Source: Agaribacterium sp. ZY112
GTDB taxonomy: Bacteria; Pseudomonadota; Gammaproteobacteria; Pseudomonadales; Cellvibrionaceae
Direction: 5' to 3'
Assembly (NCBI RefSeq): GCF_041346925.1
Contig: NZ_CP166840.1
Span: 2,785,001 to 2,849,000, forward strand
DNA length: 64,000 nt
Below are positions 8,902 through 17,135 of this stretch, piece after piece. Every line of letters begins with the position of its first letter. The first letter of the stretch is position 1. A program made the position numbers and the translations under genes. The notes under the pieces are model-generated. The model made no database searches. It saw nothing but the letters and a program-made list of their open reading frames with translations, and was not told the origin of the DNA.

Positions 8902-9522
8902 ATGACTAGCTTATTTAAACAGACATTATTAAGTTCTTTATGTTGCTCGTTAATTGCGTGTGGTAGTGGCGGCGGTGGTGAAAGTTCTGATGACTCCGTT
9001 GAACAATCGGCAAATATGAGCTCACGTTCCAACCAAGAGGCTGGGCTAAATACACAAGAACCTGACCTTATTATACCTGAGCCAAATGTCTTACCGAGTG
9101 TGCCAGCAAGTGCTGTTCCTAGTATTACTCCTAGCCCTAGCGCAGTTCCTAGTGTCATACCAACAGTAGCTCCAAGCGCTACGCCAAGCCCCGTGCTGAC
9201 TATCCGCACTAGTGAGTTAAAGTCCAGCGATAGCTTCCTTTTTGAAAACTTTGAGCGTGTAAGCATTCGCTTTGAGCTCTCTAATTCTGAGTCCATGCCG
9301 GATCGAATGAGTGTTTGTTTACCTGAGTCGCCCAGTAATGATTCAGAGACTAACTGTTTGTACTCGGGCCCTATACAGATGACTAATCAAAACTTGAGTT
9401 TATTTGTTCCGAATGAATTCGATGATTTGGAGTTGGTGACTTGGACATTTACTCCAGAGTTGAGCCGTAAGGTTTATCTCTGGAGTCGTTCTAATGGCCC
9501 TACTTGGTATGTCACTTTATAG
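8902..9522 (+). CDS. lipoprotein with Pro/Ser-rich stalk, unknown function
   Basis: This 206-residue protein has a lipoprotein signal (LCCSLIAC, then a Gly-rich run), so it is probably anchored by Cys20 in the outer membrane. Residues about 50-100 are a Pro/Ser/Val/Thr stalk with repeated VPS and PSP units. The C-terminal 105 residues are a small beta-rich domain with two Cys (CLPES and TNCLYSG) that might pair. ATG 8902 is preferred over 8878 because GGAG stands ten bases upstream and the signal peptide starts there. It lies 4 bases after the LruC gene and 10 before galE, so one operon. No family is recognised. Confidence 0.75.
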   Translation: MTSLFKQTLLSSLCCSLIACGSGGGGESSDDSVEQSANMSSRSNQEAGLNTQEPDLIIPEPNVLPSVPASAVPSITPSPSAVPSVIPTVAPSATPSPVLTIRTSELKSSDSFLFENFERVSIRFELSNSESMPDRMSVCLPESPSNDSETNCLYSGPIQMTNQNLSLFVPNEFDDLELVTWTFTPELSRKVYLWSRSNGPTWYVTL

Positions 9523-9532
9523 GAGAACACTG

Positions 9533-10543
9533 ATGAATATTTTAGTAACAGGTGGTGCGGGATACATTGGTAGCCATACCTTGGTGGAGCTTCTTAATGA
9601 TGGTCACAAGGTTGTTGTGGTTGATAACTACTCTAACTCATCGGAAGAGCCTTTAAGGAGAGTTGAAAAAATAACTGAAAAAAAGATTACTCGTTACGAA
9701 GTGGACATTCTAGATAAGCAGGCCTTATATAATGTATTTCAACAACATAAATTTGATGCGGTGATTCACTTTGCTGGTTTAAAAGCTGTGGGTGAATCCG
9801 CTGAGTTGCCTCTGAAATATTATATAAATAATATTTCGGGCACATTAACCTTGTGTGAAGTAATGGGTGAAATGAACGTTAAAAGACTGGTTTTTAGCTC
9901 CTCTGCAACGGTTTATGGTGAGCCTCAGCGTGTTCCTATTGATGAGTCTTTTCCTACTTCTGCAACCAATCCCTATGGCCGATCAAAACTTACAGTTGAA
10001 GAAATATTACACGACTTAGGTGCAAGCGATGATAGCTGGAATATTACACTGTTGCGTTATTTTAACCCTGTAGGTGCTCATCCGAGTGGTTTAATAGGGG
10101 AGGACCCAAAAGGCACACCTAATAACTTGATGCCTTATATTTCACAGGTGGCTGTTGGCATAAGAGCACAGCTTGGGGTTTTTGGCGATGACTACAATAC
10201 AAAAGATGGAACGGGTGTGAGGGATTATATTCATGTGGTTGATTTAGCACGAGGGCATGTGAGTGCCATTAATAATAAAAAACATAAGCACGGCGTTTTG
10301 ACACTTAATCTTGGTACCGGCAATGGTTATTCTGTATTGGATATGATTAATACCTTTGAACGTATTAGTGGTAATAAAATACCCTATAAAATCATTGCTA
10401 GAAGGCCTGGAGATGTCGCTGAATGTTATTCAGACCCTAGCAGGGCTTATATTCAAATTGGTTGGAAGGCCAAGCATGGGCTTGATGATATGATTTCCGA
10501 TGGTTGGCGTTGGCAGAGCCAAAATCCACGAGGTTATTGTTAG
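9533..10543 (+). CDS. galE: UDP-glucose 4-epimerase
   Basis: GalE interconverts UDP-glucose and UDP-galactose in the cytosol and supplies donors for polysaccharide. The 336-residue length is usual. The NAD-binding [10 protein letters not shown] sits at the N-terminus, the catalytic Ser-Tyr-Lys set is in SSSATVYG and NPYGRSK, and [12 protein letters not shown] is the substrate loop. The ATG at 9533 has AGGAG eight bases upstream; the longer frame from 9494 would overlap the lipoprotein gene. It closes the sigma54-controlled operon, suggesting that UDP-galactose supply is raised together with matrix production. It may equally serve growth on galactose from agar. Confidence 0.95.
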   Translation: MNILVTGGAGYIGSHTLVELLNDGHKVVVVDNYSNSSEEPLRRVEKITEKKITRYEVDILDKQALYNVFQQHKFDAVIHFAGLKAVGESAELPLKYYINNISGTLTLCEVMGEMNVKRLVFSSSATVYGEPQRVPIDESFPTSATNPYGRSKLTVEEILHDLGASDDSWNITLLRYFNPVGAHPSGLIGEDPKGTPNNLMPYISQVAVGIRAQLGVFGDDYNTKDGTGVRDYIHVVDLARGHVSAINNKKHKHGVLTLNLGTGNGYSVLDMINTFERISGNKIPYKIIARRPGDVAECYSDPSRAYIQIGWKAKHGLDDMISDGWRWQSQNPRGYC

Positions 10544-10558
10544 GGCCTGTTAGCCACT

Positions 10559-10606
10559 AAACAGCAGTGGCATAGCGCATATAGCTAATGCCACTGCTGT
10601 TTTTTT
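10559..10606 (+). terminator. Rho-independent terminator after galE, overlapping the sypG-like 3' end
   Basis: AAACAGCAGTGGCAT (10559-10573) pairs with ATGCCACTGCTGTTT, followed by a run of T to 10606. The right arm and T-run lie within the last codons and stop (10585) of the convergent sigma54 activator gene. Confidence 0.9.
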
Positions 10607-12093
10607 CGATAGATTGTCGAGGGGCTAACTTCCAATAACGCGGCAGCTTTGGGAATGTTCCCATCGCAGTGTTGAATGGTTTGTTCGATGGTCTCTCGTT
10701 CAACTTCAGCTAACGGGCGGACGATGAAGTGGGGTTTGTCATGCTCGTTTACCTTAAGGTCAGTCTGTATGTTTTGCTGCTTATTGAGAGCTTGATGGTT
10801 TTCTAGATGATACTCACCTGCTGAATCTGACTCTTGTGATGAAGCTGCGTACTCGGCTGTGGAGCTTGGCAATGGCACAGCCTGATGCTTGCTTGGCTTG
10901 AGCGCTGCTGTGTTGCTGATAGGGCTTAATGGTGGGGGTAGGTGGTTTAGCTCAACGACTTCTGCGTTATTAAGTACCACGACATTACGAATAATGTTTT
11001 GTAATTGACGTACGTTGCCAGGCCAGGCGTAGGTATTCATAAGCTGTTTTACTTCTTGCCCTAGGCGCTTAAACTTTTTTCCATCCTCTTTGGCGTAAAG
11101 TTTGAGAAAGTGTTGGGCTATTTTGACAATGTCTCCATTTCGTTCACGTAAAGCCGGTAGGTGTATTGGCACGACATTGAGGCGGTAGTAGAGGTCTTCT
11201 CTAAACGTACCTTCGGCCACTTGTGTAAGAGGGTCTCTATTGGTTGCACAGATAAAACGCACATTGAGTTTTTCTTCTTTGCTACCTCCGACCTTTTTAA
11301 TCACGCCGGATTGAATAAAGCGCAGTAGTTTGGTTTGCAGATCAAGGTCCATCTCGCCTATTTCATCTAAAAACAGTGTGCCGTTATTCGCAAGTGAAGC
11401 GGCCCCCTTACGGTCACTGGAGGCACCGGTAAAGGCGCCTTTTACATGGCCGAAAATTTCGCTTTCCATTAGATCTTTGGGAATGGCGCCACAATTAAGG
11501 GCGATAAACGCTTCACTCGAGCGCGCACTTTGTTTGTGAATGGCTTCGGCGCAAACCTCTTTACCTGTACCGCTCTCACCGGTGATAAATATGGTGGCTG
11601 AGCTCGATGATGCGGCTTCGATGGTCTTATAGACCGCTTGCATGGGCATGGATGAGCCGATAAAGCCATGGAAGTGATCGCGGTTAAAGTTTTCACTTAA
11701 ATCTGCGACTAGGGATTTAAGTTTGATGTTTTCTAAGCTGTTGTTAACCGTTGTTAATAGGCGCGCAGCGTCGATGGGTTTTTGTAGGAAGTCTTGGGCA
11801 CCTAAGCGCATGAGGTCGACGGCTATATCAACACTGCCGTAAGCGGTAATGATGATAACAACACAGTCATTGTCTATTTTCTTTATGTGGCTGAGTACGT
11901 CTTCGCCTGGCATATCCGGTAGTTTTAAATCCAATAAGACTAGCTGAGGTTGATAGCGCTCGGCCATTTCAATAGCCTCTAAACCACAGGTGGCTGTTAA
12001 TAAGGCTATGTCTTCTTTACTTAAGTACTGTTTATATACTTCAGCTAAGGAGGGCGAGTCTTCAACTAAAAGTACACTGGGCGTTTTACTCAC
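10585..12093 (-). CDS. sypG: sigma54-dependent response regulator (SypG-like)
   Basis: This 502-residue NtrC-type activator has REC at 5-120 (phospho-Asp 55), an AAA+ domain with Walker A GESGTGKE (172-179), the sigma54-contact loop GAFTGA (219-224) and ESEIFG, and a C-terminal Fis-type helix-turn-helix (PKAAALLEVSPSTIYR). A low-complexity insert of about 75 residues separates the AAA+ and DNA-binding parts. It is the last gene of the syp-like operon, 15 bases after the SypE-like gene. SypG of V. fischeri has this architecture and activates syp promoters with sigma54. The three -24/-12 promoters found in this window are its likely targets, including its own operon. Confidence 0.9.
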   Translation of the reverse strand: MSKTPSVLLVEDSPSLAEVYKQYLSKEDIALLTATCGLEAIEMAERYQPQLVLLDLKLPDMPGEDVLSHIKKIDNDCVVIIITAYGSVDIAVDLMRLGAQDFLQKPIDAARLLTTVNNSLENIKLKSLVADLSENFNRDHFHGFIGSSMPMQAVYKTIEAASSSSATIFITGESGTGKEVCAEAIHKQSARSSEAFIALNCGAIPKDLMESEIFGHVKGAFTGASSDRKGAASLANNGTLFLDEIGEMDLDLQTKLLRFIQSGVIKKVGGSKEEKLNVRFICATNRDPLTQVAEGTFREDLYYRLNVVPIHLPALRERNGDIVKIAQHFLKLYAKEDGKKFKRLGQEVKQLMNTYAWPGNVRQLQNIIRNVVVLNNAEVVELNHLPPPLSPISNTAALKPSKHQAVPLPSSTAEYAASSQESDSAGEYHLENHQALNKQQNIQTDLKVNEHDKPHFIVRPLAEVERETIEQTIQHCDGNIPKAAALLEVSPSTIYRKKQQWH

Positions 12094-12108
12094 GCTGTTA
12101 TATCCATG

Positions 12109-13782
12109 TCAGAGCATTGGTTCCAAAAGGACCAGAAGCGTATCGTCAACAAACACATTGTTTCTTGAACGCTTAAGGTGACTAAATGCGGAATCCAGTG
12201 AGCGTTTGATGGGCTGGTCTAAGGAGAGCCTTAGATTAAGCAGTATATTGCTGTACTTATGCTTTTCTTCCGCGTTAGCTTGAGTATAGTCCAAGTCACT
12301 TTTAGTTCCGGTGGATTGGCCATCGCTGTGAGCGTGATTTGCTCCGCCGCATGGTTCTTCAGTAAATAGCCCGTCAGTAAATAGGCCTAAGCGTTCCCCT
12401 TTTTCTAGTTGGTATTCAGCCGATTTGTAGCTTATATCCGGTAGTAGCCCAGGTAGCATGCCTTGGCTTTCAATGGTTATAGCTCGACTGTTTGAGATAA
12501 TGATTGGGGCTGGGTGGCCCGCACACGCTACTTCGATTAGGCCCTCGGCTTGCAGTTTGATCACGCAGCAAGTGCACAGAGATTTGGAAAGAAGCTCGTC
12601 GTTGTAAATGGCATTAGACAGTAGATTGAGAAACTCATACGGAGCGCAATCTGTTGCGCACAGTAAGCCCCGTATATAACCTAAGTAAGCATGAGAAAAA
12701 AACTTAGCTGCGATATCGTGCCCCATCAAATCTGCAACAACAAGTACGGTCTCTCTTTTGTTCTGCTTGACAATAAGTAGGTCTCCACCACCACTTTGAG
12801 GGCCATCTGAACAGGCAGCTAAAGACCAGTTTTCAATTTTTTCTGGTAGCTTAGGGATCAAGCTTTGAGTAATCGACTCGGTGCGAAGCAGGTCGTTTGT
12901 GGCTTTAAGCTGTTTATGCCGCATCAATGTCCTGTTAATGCGAACAATAAGGTCTTTTTTGGATATTGGCTTTGTTAAATAATCATCAATGCCTAGACGC
13001 GATAACACGGCGTTTTCGTCAGCTTTACTATCTGATGAAATAAAAATAAAGGCACAATCTCTAGTGTTCTTATGCTCTAACACACTTTGCCTGAATACTA
13101 TGCCGTTAGCGTTTGGCATGTGAATATCTGAAATAATCAGATCAATGGTTTGTTTATCGAGTACAAGCAGGGCATCTTCCACTGACTCGGCTGCAAAGGT
13201 TGTAAAGTCTTGCTTCAAATACGCCATGTGCAGTTGTAGCAGGGCTCTGTCATCGTCTACTAATAATATTGAGGCCTTTTCTTTTGAGTTTTTAATACTC
13301 CATTCGAGCTTATATCCCTGCTTATACTCTAAGTACTCTGATGGTTTCTTTGATTTTGAACTGTGGGGCGGGCAGGAGGGCGCGTTTTTTTGCTCACAAT
13401 AGCTTATTTTGTCGACAAGTTGGTAAACAATGCTGGCGCCGCGGCCACCACTTCGATCAAGATTAAAAAGAGGATCTTCGTCTTTACTATCTTGAAGTTT
13501 TTTTAGCCAAGCCTTTAGTTCGCTGATACTCTGCTCATGATATTCTTTTCCTATAAATAGAATAAGCTTAGATCCCGACAAAGACAGTGTTATACAGAGT
13601 CGTTTAAGATCCTGCTGGTGTTCAACAAAATTAGAGGCGACTTCGGAGAACGATAGGGATATAGCATTAATCAAACTATGTTCTATGTTCATCTTTTTTA
13701 AGACGGCGGCAAGCATGGATCGGTGTTTACTGATTGCTTCATATGAAGCAGATTCGTTTACCTCGTAAAGAACGTGTCGCAT
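12109..13782 (-). CDS. sypE: RsbW-like kinase / REC / PP2C phosphatase partner-switch regulator (SypE-like)
   Basis: This 557-residue protein has the rare order seen in SypE. It starts with an RsbW-type HATPase (about 1-130; N box SEVASN with Glu47 and Asn51, G box GGRGAS at 112-117). A REC domain follows (about 172-290, Asp219 in SDIHMP). The SpoIIE/PP2C phosphatase is at about 315-557 (metal Asp334 in GGGDLL, Asp351 in ADLMGHD, Asp470 in TDG). Both enzyme halves look intact, so it may phosphorylate and dephosphorylate the STAS protein coded by the first gene of the operon, switched by its central REC. GGGGTG precedes the ATG. It lies 3 bases after the sypF-like gene. Confidence 0.9.
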   Translation of the reverse strand: MRHVLYEVNESASYEAISKHRSMLAAVLKKMNIEHSLINAISLSFSEVASNFVEHQQDLKRLCITLSLSGSKLILFIGKEYHEQSISELKAWLKKLQDSKDEDPLFNLDRSGGRGASIVYQLVDKISYCEQKNAPSCPPHSSKSKKPSEYLEYKQGYKLEWSIKNSKEKASILLVDDDRALLQLHMAYLKQDFTTFAAESVEDALLVLDKQTIDLIISDIHMPNANGIVFRQSVLEHKNTRDCAFIFISSDSKADENAVLSRLGIDDYLTKPISKKDLIVRINRTLMRHKQLKATNDLLRTESITQSLIPKLPEKIENWSLAACSDGPQSGGGDLLIVKQNKRETVLVVADLMGHDIAAKFFSHAYLGYIRGLLCATDCAPYEFLNLLSNAIYNDELLSKSLCTCCVIKLQAEGLIEVACAGHPAPIIISNSRAITIESQGMLPGLLPDISYKSAEYQLEKGERLGLFTDGLFTEEPCGGANHAHSDGQSTGTKSDLDYTQANAEEKHKYSNILLNLRLSLDQPIKRSLDSAFSHLKRSRNNVFVDDTLLVLLEPML

Positions 13783-13785
13783 GGG

Positions 13786-16386
13786 CTACACCCCATTTTT
13801 AACGATCTCACCAAGCTCTTTTAGTGAAGATTCATAATGACTATTAAGTAGGGGCTGTAAACTTTCTATCTCAGTGGTGTCGTCGTCTCTAACGGCCTCT
13901 TCGATTTTTCCTGCAATAATACTAAGTGTTGTTGCGCCAAAACTGCCAGCGCTGCTTTTTAAGGTATGAGCTTGCTCGGCTAAGGCTTGCCAGTCCTTAC
14001 TGGCAAATAACTGGTTCATCAGCGGTAATCTGGCTTTAGTCTCACTTAGAAATATATCAATAATGCTTGGAAGAACCTCTGTCGAAGTGTCTTTTTCAAG
14101 TTGTCTTATAATTTTTAAATCAATGCTTTTTTCTAGCGTATCTTCTACTTCATGTGTTGGAGTATTGTTCGCTTCATCGATTTTTTCTTCTGGATTATCA
14201 TTTTTAGCTTTTTTAATCCAGGTCGTTATTTTTTCTCTGAATAACTTGATATCGATAGGCTTTTGTAAAAAGTCATCCATGCCTGAATTAAAGCATCTGA
14301 TTTTATCGTCAGAATAGGCATTGGCAGTTAAGGCGATAATGGGGGTAGTATGATTGTAAATACTGTCTTTTCGAATGATGGAGGTTGCCGTGATACCGTC
14401 CATCCGTGGCATTGCCATATCCATAAGGATAATGTCGTAGGCTCGTTCGTTGGCTCTGCTAACGGCTTCTTCACCGTTGTTTGCGATATCTACATCAGCA
14501 TCCATGTTTTTCAATATGCTGTTGATAACAGCCTGATTAGAAGGGCTGTCTTCGGCTATTAAAATAGAGGCATTGAGCGAATGGTTTGTCCTGTCTTGGA
14601 CTTGGGGGTTGGACTTACTTGTCCATTGCTTGATTATTTCTTCTTGATTTGGGTTAAAGGTGTTGAGTAAAGGTTTGTTTTCAATGCTAAAGATTAACTG
14701 CTTCAGCAACGAGCATATACGAAAAGGCTTACGTAATATCGTATCAAAGCCATGTGAATAAGTAAGCTTCGATCGCCCTATGCCATCGTTGGCAATTAGG
14801 GCTACCTTAAGGTGTTTTGCTTTATTGTGTAATTCGTTGTCGCTTGTGCTTTCTTTTGAGTTGGCTGCAGGGTAATCACATACGGTATCCGTGTCATAAA
14901 GGATGGCATCGTAGCTGCTATCAACTGTTTCTGGTGTTATTAATTCGTGATCTAAGCGACAGTTAAAGAATGTGAGTTGCTTATTTAAGGTTCTGTGAAG
15001 ATGCTTATTGCTTGAAATTAACAGTAGTTTTCTTGTTGCTCCGCTAAACGCAGGGAAGCTTACTTCTTTTCTTCCTTCAAGAGGAAGTGTTACACAGAAG
15101 TGGCTACCTTGCCCTAGTGTCGATTGCACTTGGATCTCTCCGCCCATTAAGTGGGTGAGTTGACGGCAGATAGAAAGGCCTAAACCTGTACCGCCTTGTG
15201 TGCGAGTATTACCGCTATCAATTTGGGTGAATTCATCAAAAATACTGGTGACATCTTGTTCACTCATGCCTATACCGGAGTCATTGATGCTTATCGATAG
15301 GCTTTGATCGTATTGGATTTCGAGTTCAACACAGCCGGCCTCAGTAAATTTGAGCGCATTTGAAATCAAATTAGTTATGATTTGTCGTATTCGGGTTTCA
15401 TCTCCGTAAACTTCTGTGGGGGTATGGCGATGAATAACAGCAGCCACATCAACAGGTTTATCGATCACTTGGCTGCTTAGTAGCTCGCATGTTTCGTCGA
15501 TGACATCAATAATGTTGAACCAGCTTTCATTGAGCTCTAGCTTGCCAGCGTTAATTTTGCTGAAGTCTAAGATATCACCAATAAGAGACAGTAATATATT
15601 GCCTCCATTAAGGCTTAGGTTAACGAGTTCTCTTTGGTCATCAGTCAGGTCGGATTCAAGCAGCAGTGAGTTTGTCGCAATAATGGAGTTAAGTGGAGTC
15701 CTGATTTCGTGGCTCATGGTGGCTAGGAACTGGCTTTTGGCTATGCTTTCGCGTTCAGCTTCTTGCCGTTCTTTTCGCAGGCGCCGTTCACCTTCATAAG
15801 CACTTTTTAGTTTTTCATTGATTTTCTTTAATTGGGAGTGGCTCTGATTAACAGATTCCTTTAAATGCTGGTTGGCATCTTGTAGTTTTATGTTTTCTTT
15901 TTTAGTAGATTTTTCGAAGTAAAAATCAATGACCCTTGCCCAGTAAATGGCAGAGGCTTCTAATAAAGTGGAGAGCAGTAACTCATCATCCCAAGGCTTA
16001 CTGATGTACCTAAAGATACTTGCATGGTGCAGCACATTTAGGGTGTTACTTATGTCTGTGTAACCGGTAAGAATTACTTTTAAGGTCTCTGGCCAGCGCT
16101 CATCGATCTTGATGAGTAATTCGTCACCAGACATGCTCGGCATTCTCATATCAGAGACAATAATGGCAATATTTTCATCTTCCATAATCTGTAATGCTGT
16201 TTCACCATTAGGAGCACAAAAGATGTTAAAGCCATGTCCTCGCAGTGTTCGTTTCAGGGCTTTTAGATTAAATTCCTCATCATCAACCAATAGCAATCCA
16301 AGCTTGGATGGGATTTCTGTTCCTGAAAACATTACATTGTCCATATCGGGATAACCTTGGTCTAAGAGTAGACTAAATTTCATCAT
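13786..16386 (-). CDS. sypF: REC-HisKA-HATPase-REC-REC-HPt hybrid kinase (SypF-like)
   Basis: This 866-residue soluble protein has an N-terminal REC (28-150; Asp79), a coiled coil, HisKA (SHEIRTPLN, His226) and HATPase (NLISNALKF, GTGLGLS). A degenerate REC follows (about 470-590, acid pair replaced by Ser-Ser-Asn), then an intact REC (about 617-735, Asp656) and an HPt domain (AHTLKSSAGS, His807). SypF of V. fischeri is a hybrid kinase whose HPt passes phosphate to SypG and SypE. Here no membrane segment is visible and a REC stands where a sensor would be. That REC resembles the one in the HD-GYP protein of the NO operon (SDMRMPxMSG, KPWD). The start is uncertain; ATG 16344 is an alternative. 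Confidence 0.87.
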   Translation of the reverse strand: MMKFSLLLDQGYPDMDNVMFSGTEIPSKLGLLLVDDEEFNLKALKRTLRGHGFNIFCAPNGETALQIMEDENIAIIVSDMRMPSMSGDELLIKIDERWPETLKVILTGYTDISNTLNVLHHASIFRYISKPWDDELLLSTLLEASAIYWARVIDFYFEKSTKKENIKLQDANQHLKESVNQSHSQLKKINEKLKSAYEGERRLRKERQEAERESIAKSQFLATMSHEIRTPLNSIIATNSLLLESDLTDDQRELVNLSLNGGNILLSLIGDILDFSKINAGKLELNESWFNIIDVIDETCELLSSQVIDKPVDVAAVIHRHTPTEVYGDETRIRQIITNLISNALKFTEAGCVELEIQYDQSLSISINDSGIGMSEQDVTSIFDEFTQIDSGNTRTQGGTGLGLSICRQLTHLMGGEIQVQSTLGQGSHFCVTLPLEGRKEVSFPAFSGATRKLLLISSNKHLHRTLNKQLTFFNCRLDHELITPETVDSSYDAILYDTDTVCDYPAANSKESTSDNELHNKAKHLKVALIANDGIGRSKLTYSHGFDTILRKPFRICSLLKQLIFSIENKPLLNTFNPNQEEIIKQWTSKSNPQVQDRTNHSLNASILIAEDSPSNQAVINSILKNMDADVDIANNGEEAVSRANERAYDIILMDMAMPRMDGITATSIIRKDSIYNHTTPIIALTANAYSDDKIRCFNSGMDDFLQKPIDIKLFREKITTWIKKAKNDNPEEKIDEANNTPTHEVEDTLEKSIDLKIIRQLEKDTSTEVLPSIIDIFLSETKARLPLMNQLFASKDWQALAEQAHTLKSSAGSFGATTLSIIAGKIEEAVRDDDTTEIESLQPLLNSHYESSLKELGEIVKNGV

Positions 16387-16388
16387 GA

Positions 16389-17126
16389 TCAGTCATCTAT
16401 CGAGAAGAATGCGGTGTGGTCTAGCCACTGGTTTAGTTGCTTTGTATATGTACTGAAGCGAGTAGGAAAAAGGCGCCTGAACTTATCAATTTGGCGCTTT
16501 AATTCATCTTTCAAGCTTGGGTTCATCTTATCGTTTACTACTAATCCAAGTAGGTTTACACCTTGTGCTTCAAGCCTTTTATACGCTTGCTTTAACAGTG
16601 ATTCGGTGGTTATATTTGAGAGGGTGATTAAGATACTGGCTCCACATGCCTTGGCGATGTATTCAGCAGGAAGTTCAAGCTGATCATTATTTAATACAGC
16701 TGGGCTATCAATTAGGATGTAATCAAACTTGGGGGCCCAGGACTGAAAAACGTCTTCTAGCGCGCCTGGTTGTCTTAAGTTTGCTAGCTGGGTCTTACCA
16801 CCGTGTAAGGTCATGCCTGTGAATATGCACTGCTCACCAATAGGCGAAATCAAGTCCGGTGCACCTATATCAGAGTGTGTATCAGAGCGCCGTAGAGGCT
16901 TTGATATATCGGCATTAAGCACATGCTCAACTGCAGGGCTGTTTGCATTGAGATCAATCAGTAATACTGAATAGCCAGAAAGTAATAAGCGCTGGGCGAT
17001 GGAGTGGGTAATGGTGCTGACCCCTTCGTTCGCCGTGGCGGATGTAAAGGATATGCAGCGCTGCGTTTGGGCCTGGATGCAGGAGACAATGTTTTCTATT
17101 TCAGCGCTATACGGAGCAATAATCAT
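16389..17126 (-). CDS. sypD: CpsD/BY-kinase-like chain-length ATPase (SypD-like)
   Basis: This 245-residue cytosolic P-loop protein has the BY-kinase layout: a Walker A region (SATANEGVSTIT, about 29-40), Walker A' (VLLIDLNANSP) and Walker B (YILIDSPAV). The Lys normally before Ser-Thr in Walker A is Val here. No C-terminal tyrosine cluster is present, only one Tyr in the last 40 residues. It may therefore bind nucleotide in a modified way or act mainly as a structural or regulatory partner of the export machinery. It lies between the export gene and the hybrid kinase, as sypD does between sypC and the regulators, with gaps of 9 and 2 bases. Confidence 0.82.
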   Translation of the reverse strand: MIIAPYSAEIENIVSCIQAQTQRCISFTSATANEGVSTITHSIAQRLLLSGYSVLLIDLNANSPAVEHVLNADISKPLRRSDTHSDIGAPDLISPIGEQCIFTGMTLHGGKTQLANLRQPGALEDVFQSWAPKFDYILIDSPAVLNNDQLELPAEYIAKACGASILITLSNITTESLLKQAYKRLEAQGVNLLGLVVNDKMNPSLKDELKRQIDKFRRLFPTRFSTYTKQLNQWLDHTAFFSIDD

Positions 17127-17135
17127 TTTATGCTC

